A DNA stretch of 20,619 bases from CAZUDI01 sp964618975 (GTDB lineage: Bacteria; Desulfobacterota; Desulfomonilia; UBA1062), in the NCBI GenBank assembly GCA_964618975.1, contig CAZUDI010000066.1, positions 1 through 20,619 of the forward strand, in the 5' to 3' direction. The notes under the pieces are model-generated. The model did no database searches, was not told the DNA's origin, and saw nothing but the letters and a program-made list of their open reading frames with translations. The position numbers were made by a program, and so were the translations under genes. Of this stretch, positions 13,732-20,619 are shown piece after piece (position 1 is the stretch's first letter; the number at the start of each line of letters is the position of its first letter).

Positions 13732-13862
13732 GCCCATACTTTTTCGGCATCAGTCAATCATCATCTAGATCCTCGTATTCTGGAATTGATCCGGCCACAG
13801 TCTTTTCGGACGAAAAAACCGTTCACGCAACCATAACCGGGCCTGCTGCACATATTCCCCCT

Positions 13863-13889
13863 CCGGCCGGCCGGCCGGCCGGCCGGCCG
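13863..13889. repeat. CCGG tetranucleotide tract
   Basis: Six perfect CCGG units plus CCG (27 bp). Because CCGG is its own complement, the tract can fold on itself. It lies between the proposed promoter (13930-13958) and the start of the flavoprotein gene, in the presumed 5' leader, where slippage could change leader length or folding. Confidence 0.9.
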
Positions 13890-13929
13890 ACTGAGCATCT
13901 CCGCTCTGCAATGAGCTTGCCCGATTCCA

Positions 13930-13958
13930 AGCGTACCTGCCCTTGCGAGCCCTGTCAA
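13930..13958 (-). promoter_or_regulatory. Possible flavoprotein promoter
   Basis: On the minus strand TTGACA (13958-13953) is 17 bases from TACGCT (13935-13930), a perfect -35 with a weak -10. The operator-like site 13967-13982 lies just upstream. The leader would be about 290 bases and include the CCGG tract and repeat copy E. Confidence 0.4.
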
Positions 13959-13966
13959 GATTGTTT

Positions 13967-13982
13967 ATTGGTCAAGTCCAAT
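13967..13982. promoter_or_regulatory. Operator-like palindrome, site 2
   Basis: ATTGG and CCAAT flank TCAAGT, identical over 16 bases to the centre of the site at 9968-9989. It lies in the 13631-14167 gap between the flavoprotein and the TetR gene, near the proposed promoter. Apart from this site, the promoter, the CCGG tract and repeat E, that gap holds nothing I can support (13983-14167 appears empty). Confidence 0.65.
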
Positions 13983-14167
13983 TTATTGGGGATCCACACC
14001 CCCTGCGGCGGGATCCGGTCAGGATTGATGTTGCCGTCCAGGGCTGAGACCGTCGGAATGGCCCCGATTTATCAGCTGATGCAGTCCCGGGCCTGGCGGG
14101 CAGGGTCAGACAACGGCCCGGCTTCACGCCGCCCCCGGCGCGCCCGAGGCCAGCCGCGGCGGTTCAA

Positions 14168-14851
14168 TCATGACGGCCCCTCCGGATACCAGGATACGTT
14201 CTGCCTGAATCGCTGCTCGAATGCCCCCAGCGAGAAAGCGCCGCTGATGCGGGCAGAGTCATGGATTATCGTCTGCATGCGGGCCGCATCCACCCCATTG
14301 AGAAAACCGTGCATCCGGATGAGAAACTCAATGAATTCTTCCGCCTCGATGATCAGCTCTCCATCATATTTGAGAGCGAGTATTTCCACCTCACTTCCGA
14401 TGATGGCCGCGGTCATGCGCACGAGTTCCTGATGATCATAGGCCACCCCCATGCGGCTCGAGAGCTCTTCAATCCACTGCACGGTCTTGAGAATCTTGGT
14501 CTTCACAAGCGCCCGGTTCTGCACCAGCTCCAGATACATGTTCGTCAGATGCGGCTTGGAGAAGACGATCCGGTAGTACATCCTGTTGAAAACCGCCGTT
14601 ATCAGGAGGGGGTCCTCGAGCTCCTGTAATTCTCCCATGATAAAACCGAACACCTCATCGATGAAATCGGTATAGAGCTGAAAAAGGATCTCCTCCTTTT
14701 TCTTGAAGTAATAATGCAGAAGCCCGTGGATGATATCCGCCTCCCGGGTGATTTCCCGGGTCGTGGTCGCATAATAACCCTTTTCCCGAAACAGGCTGAA
14801 GGCGCAGCCGAGGATCCGGTCACGATTCAGATCGCTCTTCTTTTTTCCCAT
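14168..14851 (-). CDS. TetR/AcrR-family transcriptional regulator
   Basis: A 227-residue protein. The N-terminal helix-turn-helix is visible at about residues 28-58 (GYYATTTREITREADIIHGL then LHYYFKKKEEILF), typical of TetR. The long helical C-terminal domain probably binds a small ligand, such as an acyl-CoA or aromatic compound; this is inferred from its neighbours only. GAGGAAGACTC precedes the ATG. It lies upstream of the flavoprotein/Fe-S operon on the same strand, separated by an operator-like palindrome that recurs at 9968-9989. It is therefore the leading candidate to control both loci. Confidence 0.9.
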   Translation of the reverse strand: MGKKKSDLNRDRILGCAFSLFREKGYYATTTREITREADIIHGLLHYYFKKKEEILFQLYTDFIDEVFGFIMGELQELEDPLLITAVFNRMYYRIVFSKPHLTNMYLELVQNRALVKTKILKTVQWIEELSSRMGVAYDHQELVRMTAAIIGSEVEILALKYDGELIIEAEEFIEFLIRMHGFLNGVDAARMQTIIHDSARISGAFSLGAFEQRFRQNVSWYPEGPS

Positions 14852-14865
14852 GAGTCTTCCTCATT

Positions 14866-14892
14866 ATTTTATAAGCTGAAAAAAGCTGACAA
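14866..14892 (-). promoter_or_regulatory. Possible promoter for the second TetR gene
   Basis: On the minus strand TTGTCA (14892-14887) and TAAAAT (14871-14866) are separated by 15 bases, a short spacing, just before the TetR start. No copy of the shared operator is seen here. The rest of 14893-15040 has no supported feature. Confidence 0.3.
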
Positions 14893-15040
14893 GCCGTCCC
14901 AATGGCATCCATCCTTCCTTGGTGGTCAATTTTTCATATACCGATCTTCAGCAAGGATAAAGGGCAAAAAGGCACCGGCAACGCAAAGAGACGCGACCAT
15001 TCTCATCGTCACCTTCGGCGGCACGACACGGGATACCCCT

Positions 15041-15811
15041 TCAGCGGAAGGGGGCCGGGCCGTGCTCCACATGGCCCAGCTGCAGCGAGATCTGACGGCA
15101 GGCCTCCCTGAGGGCGCGCACGATCTCGGGGTGGCGCTCCTTCATGACCTGGGCATCCCCCGACAGCGACACAGCGGCGATCACCCGACCGCGGTTGTTG
15201 AAGATCGGGGCGCTGACGCAGGCCAGACCGAGAAGCGACTCCTGGTTGTCGAAGGCCACCCCGGCCGTACGCACCGCTTCGAGCTCGGCCAGGAAATCCT
15301 CGCGACTGGTGAGCGTAAACTCGGTGAAACGCTCGTAGGTGTACCCCTCAAGCAGGCTGTCGCGCAGGGCCTCGGGCAGAAAGGCCAGGAGCGCCTTACC
15401 CAGGCTCGAGGAGTGCGTGGGGATGGCGGAGCCCACCTGGGGAAAATCGAGGAAGGCCTCCTGAGAATCGAGGCGGTGAATCACCACCACCCTGCCCCCC
15501 ACGAGGATGCCGACCAGCACCGCCTGCCGGAACTGCCACCACAACTTCTCCATCCACACCTTGGAGACGGCCAGGATGTCCATGTGCGAGGCGCACTTCA
15601 TGCCCAGCTGGAAGAGGACCGGGCCCAGCATGTAGCGAGAAGTGCCCGGGGCCTTCTCGAGGTAGCCCACCACCTCCAGGGTCTTGACGAGGCCCTGCAC
15701 GGTGCCCTTGGGCAGACAGAGGATGCGGGAGAGTTCGGTGATGCCGTAGGTCTTCTCCCCTCCCAGGAAGACATTCAGGATATCGGCGGCGCGCGTGATG
15801 GATTGGATCAT
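15041..15811 (-). CDS. IclR-family transcriptional regulator
   Basis: A 256-residue protein, the usual IclR length. The N-terminal winged helix-turn-helix covers about residues 1-65 (SITRAADILNVF, GITELSRILCLPKGTVQGLV, LEVVGYLEK). The C-terminal effector domain has LVGGRVVVIHRLDS, PTHSSSLGKALLAFLP and NNRGRVIAAVSLSG, typical of IclR proteins that sense small organic acids. The start has AAGGCCCC close before ATG. It is divergent from the operon starting at 16060, and the intergenic region contains a perfect inverted repeat (15966-15988) over that operon's start site. The likely role is local control of hydroxy-acid catabolism, with the pathway substrate or product as effector. Confidence 0.92.
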   Translation of the reverse strand: MIQSITRAADILNVFLGGEKTYGITELSRILCLPKGTVQGLVKTLEVVGYLEKAPGTSRYMLGPVLFQLGMKCASHMDILAVSKVWMEKLWWQFRQAVLVGILVGGRVVVIHRLDSQEAFLDFPQVGSAIPTHSSSLGKALLAFLPEALRDSLLEGYTYERFTEFTLTSREDFLAELEAVRTAGVAFDNQESLLGLACVSAPIFNNRGRVIAAVSLSGDAQVMKERHPEIVRALREACRQISLQLGHVEHGPAPFR

Positions 15812-15846
15812 GGGGCCTTATTCCTTTCGTCTGGCTGCAGTCTCGC

Positions 15847-15873
15847 TCTATAGCCGCCCGCAGGCCGTGTCAA
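15847..15873 (-). promoter_or_regulatory. Possible iclR-type gene promoter
   Basis: On the minus strand TTGACA (15873-15868) and TATAGA (15852-15847) are 15 bases apart, about 35 bases before the IclR start codon. The spacing is short, so confidence is moderate. Confidence 0.45.
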
Positions 15874-15931
15874 TGACCGCTCCGAACCGGCTCGATTGCG
15901 GCCTGTCTTTCAATGCTTACCAAAGAGTTAT

Positions 15932-15960
15932 TTGACATAGGCCATCTTCTGTGATTAAAT
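15932..15960 (+). promoter_or_regulatory. Promoter of the hydroxy-acid operon
   Basis: TTGACA (15932-15937) and TTAAAT (15955-15960) are 17 bases apart, placing the start at about 15967, inside the inverted repeat that follows. A perfect TATAAT at 15988-15993 could be a second -10, but it lacks a good -35. Confidence 0.6.
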
Positions 15961-15965
15961 ATCTC

Positions 15966-15988
15966 ATTATCGTCCTTTGTACGATAAT
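15966..15988. promoter_or_regulatory. Likely IclR operator
   Basis: ATTATCGT (15966-15973) and ACGATAAT (15981-15988) form a perfect eight-base inverted repeat with a seven-base spacer. It covers the predicted start of the operon in the iclR/ilvD-type intergenic region, as expected for a repressor site of the divergent IclR protein. Confidence 0.65.
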
Positions 15989-16059
15989 ATAATACATAAG
16001 GCGGCCTTGTCAAGCCTGAATCCCGAGGGCTGCCACAGGCCGCCGCCAGGGAGGAAGGT

Positions 16060-17739
16060 ATGGGACCAGCCAAGAAAAACAGCCATGTATTCTCCGATGA
16101 CGACCCCCTGTCCATGGTACGCCGCTCCATGCTCTATGCCTGCGGGCTGACCCACCAGGAGATCCTCAAGCCCCAGGTGGCGATCGTCAACACCTACAAC
16201 GAGATGCACCCGGGGCACATGCACCTCAAGACCCTGGCCGCGCGCATCAAGGCCGGCGTGCAGGCCGCCGGCGGCTGCGCCACGGAGTTCTTCACCCTCG
16301 CATTGTGCGACGGGCTGGCCGTGGGCCACGAGGGCATGAAGTTCATTCTGCCCTCGCGCCAGGTCATCGCCGACTCCATCGAACTGGGGCTTAGGGCGCA
16401 CGCCTATGACGCCGCGGTCCTGCTCGGGTCGTGCGACAAGATCCTGCCGGCCTTCCTGATGGCCGCCTCCCGCGTGGACATCCCCACCATCATCGTCACC
16501 GGCGGGCCCATGCCGCCCGGCTTCTGGCCGCGCGAAAAGGTCAAGATCTCGGTGGACAGCTCCGGCGAGGCCTACCGCAAGGCCTTTGCCGCCGAGCTGC
16601 CGCCGGCCATCCGTGAAGAGGCGCTGGCCTCGTTCTATCCTTGCGCCGGGGCCTGCTGGGGCATGGGGACCGCCAACACCATGGCCTGCCTGTGCGAGGC
16701 CCTGGGCATGAGCCTGCCAGGCGACAGCACCACCCCGGCGGTCTCCGCCGGCAAACAGCGCCTGGCCCAACAGGCCGGGGAGGCGGTCATGGAGCTCTTC
16801 GCCCTCAACCTCACCCCGCGCACGATCATGACCCGGGCCGCCCTGGAGAACGCGCTGAAGGTGGACCTGGCCATCGGCGGGTCACTCAACGCCGTGCTGC
16901 ACCTGCCGGCGCTGGCCGCCGAACTCGGGCTGGAGCTGGGTTACGCCGACTTCGATCACCTCTCCCGCACGGTGCCCTACCTCACCAACATCGAGCCGGC
17001 CGGGCCCTATTCCGTGGTGGACCTGCACGAGGCCGGGGGCATCCCCGGGGTGATGAAGACCCTGGAACCGCTGCTGGCCACCGACGTGCGCGGCGTGAAC
17101 GGCCGCACCCTGGCCGAAAACCTTGAGCAGGCCAGCGTCTTCGATCACCAGGTCATCCGGCCCCTGAGCGACCCCGTGCATGCCTACGGCGGCCTCGCCG
17201 TGCTTACGGGCAACCTGGCCGCCAACGGAGCCGTGATCAAGCAGGTGGCCGTGCATGAGGACCTGTGGCACTTCGAAGGCCCGGCACGCGTTTTCGACTC
17301 CGAGGAGGCGCCGGTCAGAGGGCTCACCGGCGGGGGTATCGTGAAAGGCGACGTGATCGTGATCCGCTATGAGGGCCCCAGGGGCGGACCCGGCATGCGC
17401 GAGATGGCCCTCTTTCGGGTCATGCTGGACATGTTCGGCCTGGGAGAATCCACCTATATCGTCACCGACGGGCGTTTCTCGGGCTACAGCAGCGGGAGTT
17501 CTATCGGCTACCTCTCCCCCGAGGCGGCCGAGGGCGGCACCCTGGCCCTGGTGCAGGACGGGGATACGATCGAGATCGACATCGAGTCCCGCAGGCTCGA
17601 GCTTCTGGTCTCCCCAGAGGAACTCGCCCGGCGACGGGCCACGCTCGTACCGCCCTCAAACGAGTACCCGCGCGGCTATCTCGACACCTACCGTACCCTG
17701 GTGGCCCCCGCCAGCCAGGGCGGCATCATCCGCCCGTAA
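16060..17739 (+). CDS. IlvD/Edd-family dehydratase
   Basis: A 559-residue Fe-S dehydratase that would convert a 2,3-dihydroxy acid or sugar acid to a 2-keto-3-deoxy acid. Signatures: NTYNEMHPGHMHL (44-56), SCDKILPAFLMAA (124-136, with C125 and K127), YPCAGACWGMGTANTM (193-208, C199 aligned with a cluster ligand), IGGSLNAVLHL, YGGLAVLTGNLA, IRYEGPRGGPGM and DGRFSGYSSGSSIG. The PGH triplet at 51-53, where plant-type enzymes have PCN, is also found in E. coli IlvD. GGGAGGAAGGT precedes ATG. Operon partners (UxaA-type subunits, LarA-like enzyme, MFS) argue for sugar-acid or related catabolism instead of valine/isoleucine synthesis; sulfogluconate dehydratase is also in this family. The exact substrate is unknown. 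Confidence 0.88.
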   Translation: MGPAKKNSHVFSDDDPLSMVRRSMLYACGLTHQEILKPQVAIVNTYNEMHPGHMHLKTLAARIKAGVQAAGGCATEFFTLALCDGLAVGHEGMKFILPSRQVIADSIELGLRAHAYDAAVLLGSCDKILPAFLMAASRVDIPTIIVTGGPMPPGFWPREKVKISVDSSGEAYRKAFAAELPPAIREEALASFYPCAGACWGMGTANTMACLCEALGMSLPGDSTTPAVSAGKQRLAQQAGEAVMELFALNLTPRTIMTRAALENALKVDLAIGGSLNAVLHLPALAAELGLELGYADFDHLSRTVPYLTNIEPAGPYSVVDLHEAGGIPGVMKTLEPLLATDVRGVNGRTLAENLEQASVFDHQVIRPLSDPVHAYGGLAVLTGNLAANGAVIKQVAVHEDLWHFEGPARVFDSEEAPVRGLTGGGIVKGDVIVIRYEGPRGGPGMREMALFRVMLDMFGLGESTYIVTDGRFSGYSSGSSIGYLSPEAAEGGTLALVQDGDTIEIDIESRRLELLVSPEELARRRATLVPPSNEYPRGYLDTYRTLVAPASQGGIIRP

Positions 17740-17806
17740 GGGGTTGCGGCCCGAAGCGTAACAGACCGGGGTGCCTGTAAGACGCCCCGACACAGGAGGA
17801 AAGGCG

Positions 17807-18082
17807 ATGCGGAACGTGATCATCATCAACGAGAGGGACAACGTGGGGGTGGCGCTCGAGTCCATCCCCTTAGGGGGTGCCGTGATCCTGCCCTCGGGAG
17901 AGGCCTTTCCGGCCCAAGACGAGATCCCCTACAGTCACAAGGTGGCGCTGTGCGATATCCCCAAAGGCGCCGTGGTACGCAAGTACGGCGAGGTGATCGG
18001 GGCGGCCACCTCTGAGGTGCGCCGCGGTGGGTGGATCCACACCCACAACCTGGACGTGGAGCACGCGGGGGAGCAGGCATGA
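17807..18082 (+). CDS. UxaA-family dehydratase small subunit (SAF domain)
   Basis: A 91-residue protein made of one SAF domain: NVGVALESIPLGG, SHKVALCDIPKGAVVRKYGE, IGAATSEVRRGGWIHTHNLDV. In this family the domain is either the N-terminus of altronate or galactarate dehydratase (UxaA, GarD) or a separate small subunit, as in sulfolactate sulfo-lyase SuyA. ATG at 17807 is chosen over upstream codons because AGGAGG lies seven bases before it. Its stop overlaps the next start (ATGA at 18079-18082), so the two subunits are translationally coupled and surely work together. Confidence 0.85.
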   Translation: MRNVIIINERDNVGVALESIPLGGAVILPSGEAFPAQDEIPYSHKVALCDIPKGAVVRKYGEVIGAATSEVRRGGWIHTHNLDVEHAGEQA

Positions 18083-19242
18083 AGACGACAACCTTTCAGG
18101 GATTCAAAAGGCCGGACGGCTCGGCGGGCATCCGCAACCATGTCGTCGTGATCCCCACCGTGGCCTGCGCCAACGGGGTGGCCGGCATGATCGCCCGCGC
18201 CGTGCCGGGGGTGGTGCCGCTGCTGCACGGCCACGGCTGCGGGCGGGCGCTGGAGATCGAGATGCACACGCGCACCCTCATCGGCCTGGGAAACAACCCC
18301 AATGTGGCGGCCGTGCTCGTGGTGGGTTTGGGCTGCGAGACGGTCAAGGCCGAGGCCGTGCTTGCCGGGATCGCACCGGGCGGCAAGCCGGTCGAACACC
18401 TGGTGATCCAGGAGGAGGGCGGCTCGCGCAAGGCGGCCGCCCGGGGCATCGAGATCGTGCAGCGCATGCTCGAGGAGGTCAACCGCCTAAGGCCGGAGGC
18501 CTGTCCCCTGGAGGGCCTCACCCTGGGTCTGGAGTGCGGCGGCTCGGACGCCTTCTCGGGGGTGACGGCCAACCCGGCCGTGGGGCTGGTATCCGACTGG
18601 CTCATTGACCAGGGGGGCACCGCCATCCTGACCGAGACCACCGAGATGATCGGCACCAGCCACATCCTGGAGCGCCGCGCTACGACCGAGGAGGTCGCTT
18701 CCCGGGTGCGCACCATCATCCAGGCGGCCGAAAAACGCACCCACGACATCCTGGGCCCGCTGGCCTCGTTCGTGATCGCGCCCGGCAACATGGACGGCGG
18801 CATGAGCTCCATCCGCGAAAAGGCCCTGGGTTGCATCTGCAAGGCCGGCAGCCGCCCCATCACCGAGGTTATCGACTACGGACAGCGCCCTGCACACAAG
18901 GGGCTCGTGATCATGGACGGACCGGGCTACGACATCGAGTCGCTGGCCGGGCTGGGGGCGGCCGGGGCGCAGCTCATGATCTTCACCACCGGCCGCGGCA
19001 ATCCCACCGGCTTCCCCCTGGCGCCGGTCATCAAGGTGGCCAGCACAAGCGCCCTCTATGAGCGCATGGAAGACGACATGGACATCAATGCCGGTGCGGT
19101 CCTCGAGGGCCAGGGCCTCGAGGCGGTCTCGGCCGAGATCATCGCGCTGGCCCTCGAGGTCCTGGAGGGGCGCAGAACCAAGGCCGAGCTGAACAACCAG
19201 GACGGTATCCTGTGTCTTTACGCCCTGACACCGGCCTTCTAG
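18079..19242 (+). CDS. UxaA-family dehydratase/lyase catalytic subunit
   Basis: A 387-residue catalytic subunit of the altronate/galactarate dehydratase superfamily. Motifs: GFKRPDGSAGIRNHVVVIP near the start, HGHGCGR, GLGCETVKAE, QEEGGSRK, LGLECGGSDAFSGVTANPAVG, ETTEMIGTSHILERRA, TTGRGNPTGFPLAPVIKVAS. The reaction is removal of water from an aldonic or aldaric acid, or of sulfite from sulfolactate in SuyB, which has about this size and the same split arrangement. Sequence alone cannot choose between them here. The start is ATG at 18079, overlapping the small subunit's stop; the longer open frame to 18031 is rejected. In a sulfate reducer a sulfite-releasing reaction would be especially useful, but that is speculation. 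Confidence 0.88.
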   Translation: MKTTTFQGFKRPDGSAGIRNHVVVIPTVACANGVAGMIARAVPGVVPLLHGHGCGRALEIEMHTRTLIGLGNNPNVAAVLVVGLGCETVKAEAVLAGIAPGGKPVEHLVIQEEGGSRKAAARGIEIVQRMLEEVNRLRPEACPLEGLTLGLECGGSDAFSGVTANPAVGLVSDWLIDQGGTAILTETTEMIGTSHILERRATTEEVASRVRTIIQAAEKRTHDILGPLASFVIAPGNMDGGMSSIREKALGCICKAGSRPITEVIDYGQRPAHKGLVIMDGPGYDIESLAGLGAAGAQLMIFTTGRGNPTGFPLAPVIKVASTSALYERMEDDMDINAGAVLEGQGLEAVSAEIIALALEVLEGRRTKAELNNQDGILCLYALTPAF

Positions 19243-19281
19243 GCTTCACAAGTAAACCCACCGACTCAAGAGGAGGTAGCG

Positions 19282-20523
19282 ATGCAGAGGATATTGGTTC
19301 CATCGCGGCTGTGGTATGACAACCAGGAGCGGGAGCTGGGCTTTCCCGACGCCTGGCAGGTGGACGAGCTTACCTCGCCCGGCTTCGACCGCCCGGGCCT
19401 GAGCGCGGAGGAGATCCGCGAGAGGGTCCTCCATCCGATCGAGGGCCCCCCGCTTACGGAGCTCGCCCGGGGCAAGCGCCAAGCGGTGATCGTCTTCGAC
19501 GACATGACACGTCCCACACCCGTGAAAGACGTAGTCCCCTTCGTGCTGGAGGCCCTGCATTCCGCCGGGCTGACCCGGGATCAGATCCGCTTCATCTGGG
19601 CCCTGGGCTCCCACGGGGCTTACGACATGATCAACGCCCGCAAGAAGCTTGGCGACGAGGTGGTGGAAAACTACGCCGTCTACAATCACGACCCCTTCCA
19701 GAACACGGTGCGCGCGGGCCGCACCCCCACCGGGGTGGAGCTGTGGTTCAACCGCGAGTTCATGGAGTGCGATCTCAAGATCGGCATCGGCTGCATCACG
19801 GCCCACGTGCACGTGGGCTTCGGCGGGGGCGCCAAACTCATCCTGCCGGGGGTGGCCGGCATCGAGACCATCAACCAGTTCCACAACCAGCTGTTCCGCG
19901 ACCCAACCCGCACCGGCCTGGGCAACTTCGAGAACAACATCATGCGCGCCGAATGCGACGCCGCCGGCGACGCCTGCGGGCTGGACTTCAAGGTGGATTG
20001 TCTTCTCAACCGCCGCGGGCATATCACCAGCCTCTATGCCGGGCCCTTCCGCGCCACGCACGCCGCCGGCGCCGCTGAGGGCCGGGCGCACTATGGCGTC
20101 CCCCACGCCACGGGCTATGACATCGTGGTCAGCAACGCCTACGGCAAGGCCAACGAAGCCGCCATCGCCCTGCTGCTGGCGCTCGCGGCGCTCAAACCCG
20201 GGGGAGAATCCACGGTCGTGCTCATCGCCGACGCCCCCGAGGGCCAGGTGCCGCACTACGTCATGCGCGCCTGGGGCTCGGACTACGGGGGCCGCCACTA
20301 CAGCCCCAAGGCCCCGGGCTTCATCCCTCTGCTCATGAAAAAGCTGGTGGTGCTCAACCCCCGGCCCGACCGCACCTCGCTGGATCTCGTCTGCCACATC
20401 GACGATGCCGTAGTGGTCAAGACCTGGGACGAGGTACTCGCCATCCTCGAAAAGGACTACCCTGAGCCCCCCCGCGTGGGCGTCATCCCGGACGGCACCA
20501 TGCAGTTCATGCTGCCTGACTGA
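19282..20523 (+). CDS. LarA-family nickel-dependent racemase/epimerase
   Basis: A 413-residue protein with the length and layout of lactate racemase LarA. VFDDMTRPTP (71-80), GSHG with H111, AHVHVGFGGGAKLILPG with H175 and K185, and H201 in INQFHNQL correspond to LarA His108, His174, Lys184 (covalently joined to the nickel-pincer cofactor) and His200 (nickel ligand), the last three at a constant offset of one. All key residues are retained, so it is probably active. The superfamily racemises or epimerises several 2-hydroxy acids, not only lactate. GAGGAGGTAGCG before ATG sets the start. It lies in the dehydratase operon, so it likely converts the stereoisomer the dehydratases cannot use. The cofactor genes larB, larC and larE are not in the window. 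Confidence 0.9.
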   Translation: MQRILVPSRLWYDNQERELGFPDAWQVDELTSPGFDRPGLSAEEIRERVLHPIEGPPLTELARGKRQAVIVFDDMTRPTPVKDVVPFVLEALHSAGLTRDQIRFIWALGSHGAYDMINARKKLGDEVVENYAVYNHDPFQNTVRAGRTPTGVELWFNREFMECDLKIGIGCITAHVHVGFGGGAKLILPGVAGIETINQFHNQLFRDPTRTGLGNFENNIMRAECDAAGDACGLDFKVDCLLNRRGHITSLYAGPFRATHAAGAAEGRAHYGVPHATGYDIVVSNAYGKANEAAIALLLALAALKPGGESTVVLIADAPEGQVPHYVMRAWGSDYGGRHYSPKAPGFIPLLMKKLVVLNPRPDRTSLDLVCHIDDAVVVKTWDEVLAILEKDYPEPPRVGVIPDGTMQFMLPD

Positions 20524-20553
20524 GATCAGCATCCAAGAGAAAGGAGAAACTTC

Positions 20554-20619
20554 ATGCAGAAAGGATCGAGGATCTTCTATGGCTGGTGGATCGTGGCCGG
20601 TTGTTTCCTGCTGGCCCTG
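20554..20619 (+). CDS. MFS transporter, N-terminal fragment
   Basis: Only the first 22 codons are inside the window. FYGWWIVAGCFLLAL is the typical start of the first membrane helix of MFS carriers in the oxalate/formate and monocarboxylate group. AAAGGAG seven bases before ATG and a 30-base gap after the LarA-like gene place it in the same operon, presumably as importer of the acid being degraded. It is cut by the window end, not broken. Confidence 0.75.
   Translation, partial: MQKGSRIFYGWWIVAGCFLLAL

Noticed and set aside
13631..13750. Extra 40 residues at the N-terminus of the flavoprotein
   Set aside because: They are a translation of dispersed repeat copy E; AAGGAGG lies just before the ATG at 13630.
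16060..17739. Branched-chain amino-acid synthesis ilvD
   Set aside because: The family fits, but the neighbours are catabolic dehydratase, racemase and transporter genes under IclR control, with no ilv or leu genes.
19246..20532. 428-codon minus-strand open frame
   Set aside because: Antisense to the LarA-like gene, which has intact catalytic residues and a ribosome site.

Overview
The window looks like a piece of a G+C-rich, strictly anaerobic bacterial chromosome, most likely Desulfobacterota (sulfate reducer or syntroph). This is inferred from gene content: a heterodisulfide-reductase-like CCG/Fe-S protein, three paralogous cysteine-rich ferredoxin-like proteins, an Fe-S flavoprotein of the 2,4-dienoyl-CoA reductase class, MetF, and a likely nickel-dependent LarA-family enzyme. 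No rRNA, tRNA or CRISPR array was recognised, so the taxonomy is only an inference.

Layout. 1-425: tandem repeats and one copy of a dispersed intergenic repeat. 426-1451 (+): a soluble HdrD/HdrB-like Fe-S protein. 1452-4111: accessory debris, comprising a second dispersed repeat, the C-terminal remnant of an IS21-type istB, a membrane-anchored metallophosphoesterase, an integron-like attC site, an orphan gene and a decayed coding stretch with an in-frame stop. The attC-gene-attC-like arrangement on the minus strand suggests gene cassettes without a visible integrase. 4227-6516 (-): a class III aminotransferase with a strong promoter, followed by a TetR gene. 6650-9807 (-): Fe-S protein, MetF, Fe-S protein. 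10120-10398 (+): a small membrane protein, divergent from the Fe-S gene that starts at 9807. 10539-13630 (-): an Fe-S protein downstream of an OYE/FAD Fe-S flavoprotein. 14168-14851 (-): a second TetR. 15041-15811 (-): an IclR regulator. 16060 to the end (+): an IlvD/Edd dehydratase, a UxaA-type dehydratase split into SAF and catalytic subunits, a LarA-family racemase/epimerase, and the first codons of an MFS transporter.

How the genes may work together. A 16-bp inverted-repeat site (ATTGGTCAAGTCCAAT) occurs in the 9807/10120 divergent promoter region and again upstream of the flavoprotein. This suggests that one regulator, probably the adjacent TetR at 14168-14851, controls the Fe-S protein, the small membrane protein and the flavoprotein/Fe-S operon as one redox module. 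The IclR-flanked operon has the makeup of an uptake-racemisation-dehydration route for a hydroxy acid. A sugar acid is possible. A sulfonated hydroxy acid is also possible, because SuyAB sulfo-lyase and sulfogluconate dehydratase belong to the same families, but the substrate cannot be read from the sequence.

Five copies of a roughly 70-76-bp repeat with two stem-loops and a conserved tail (GACCC ... AGCGATTAAA-like) are scattered through the intergenic regions. One of them falsely extends the open frame of the flavoprotein by 40 codons.
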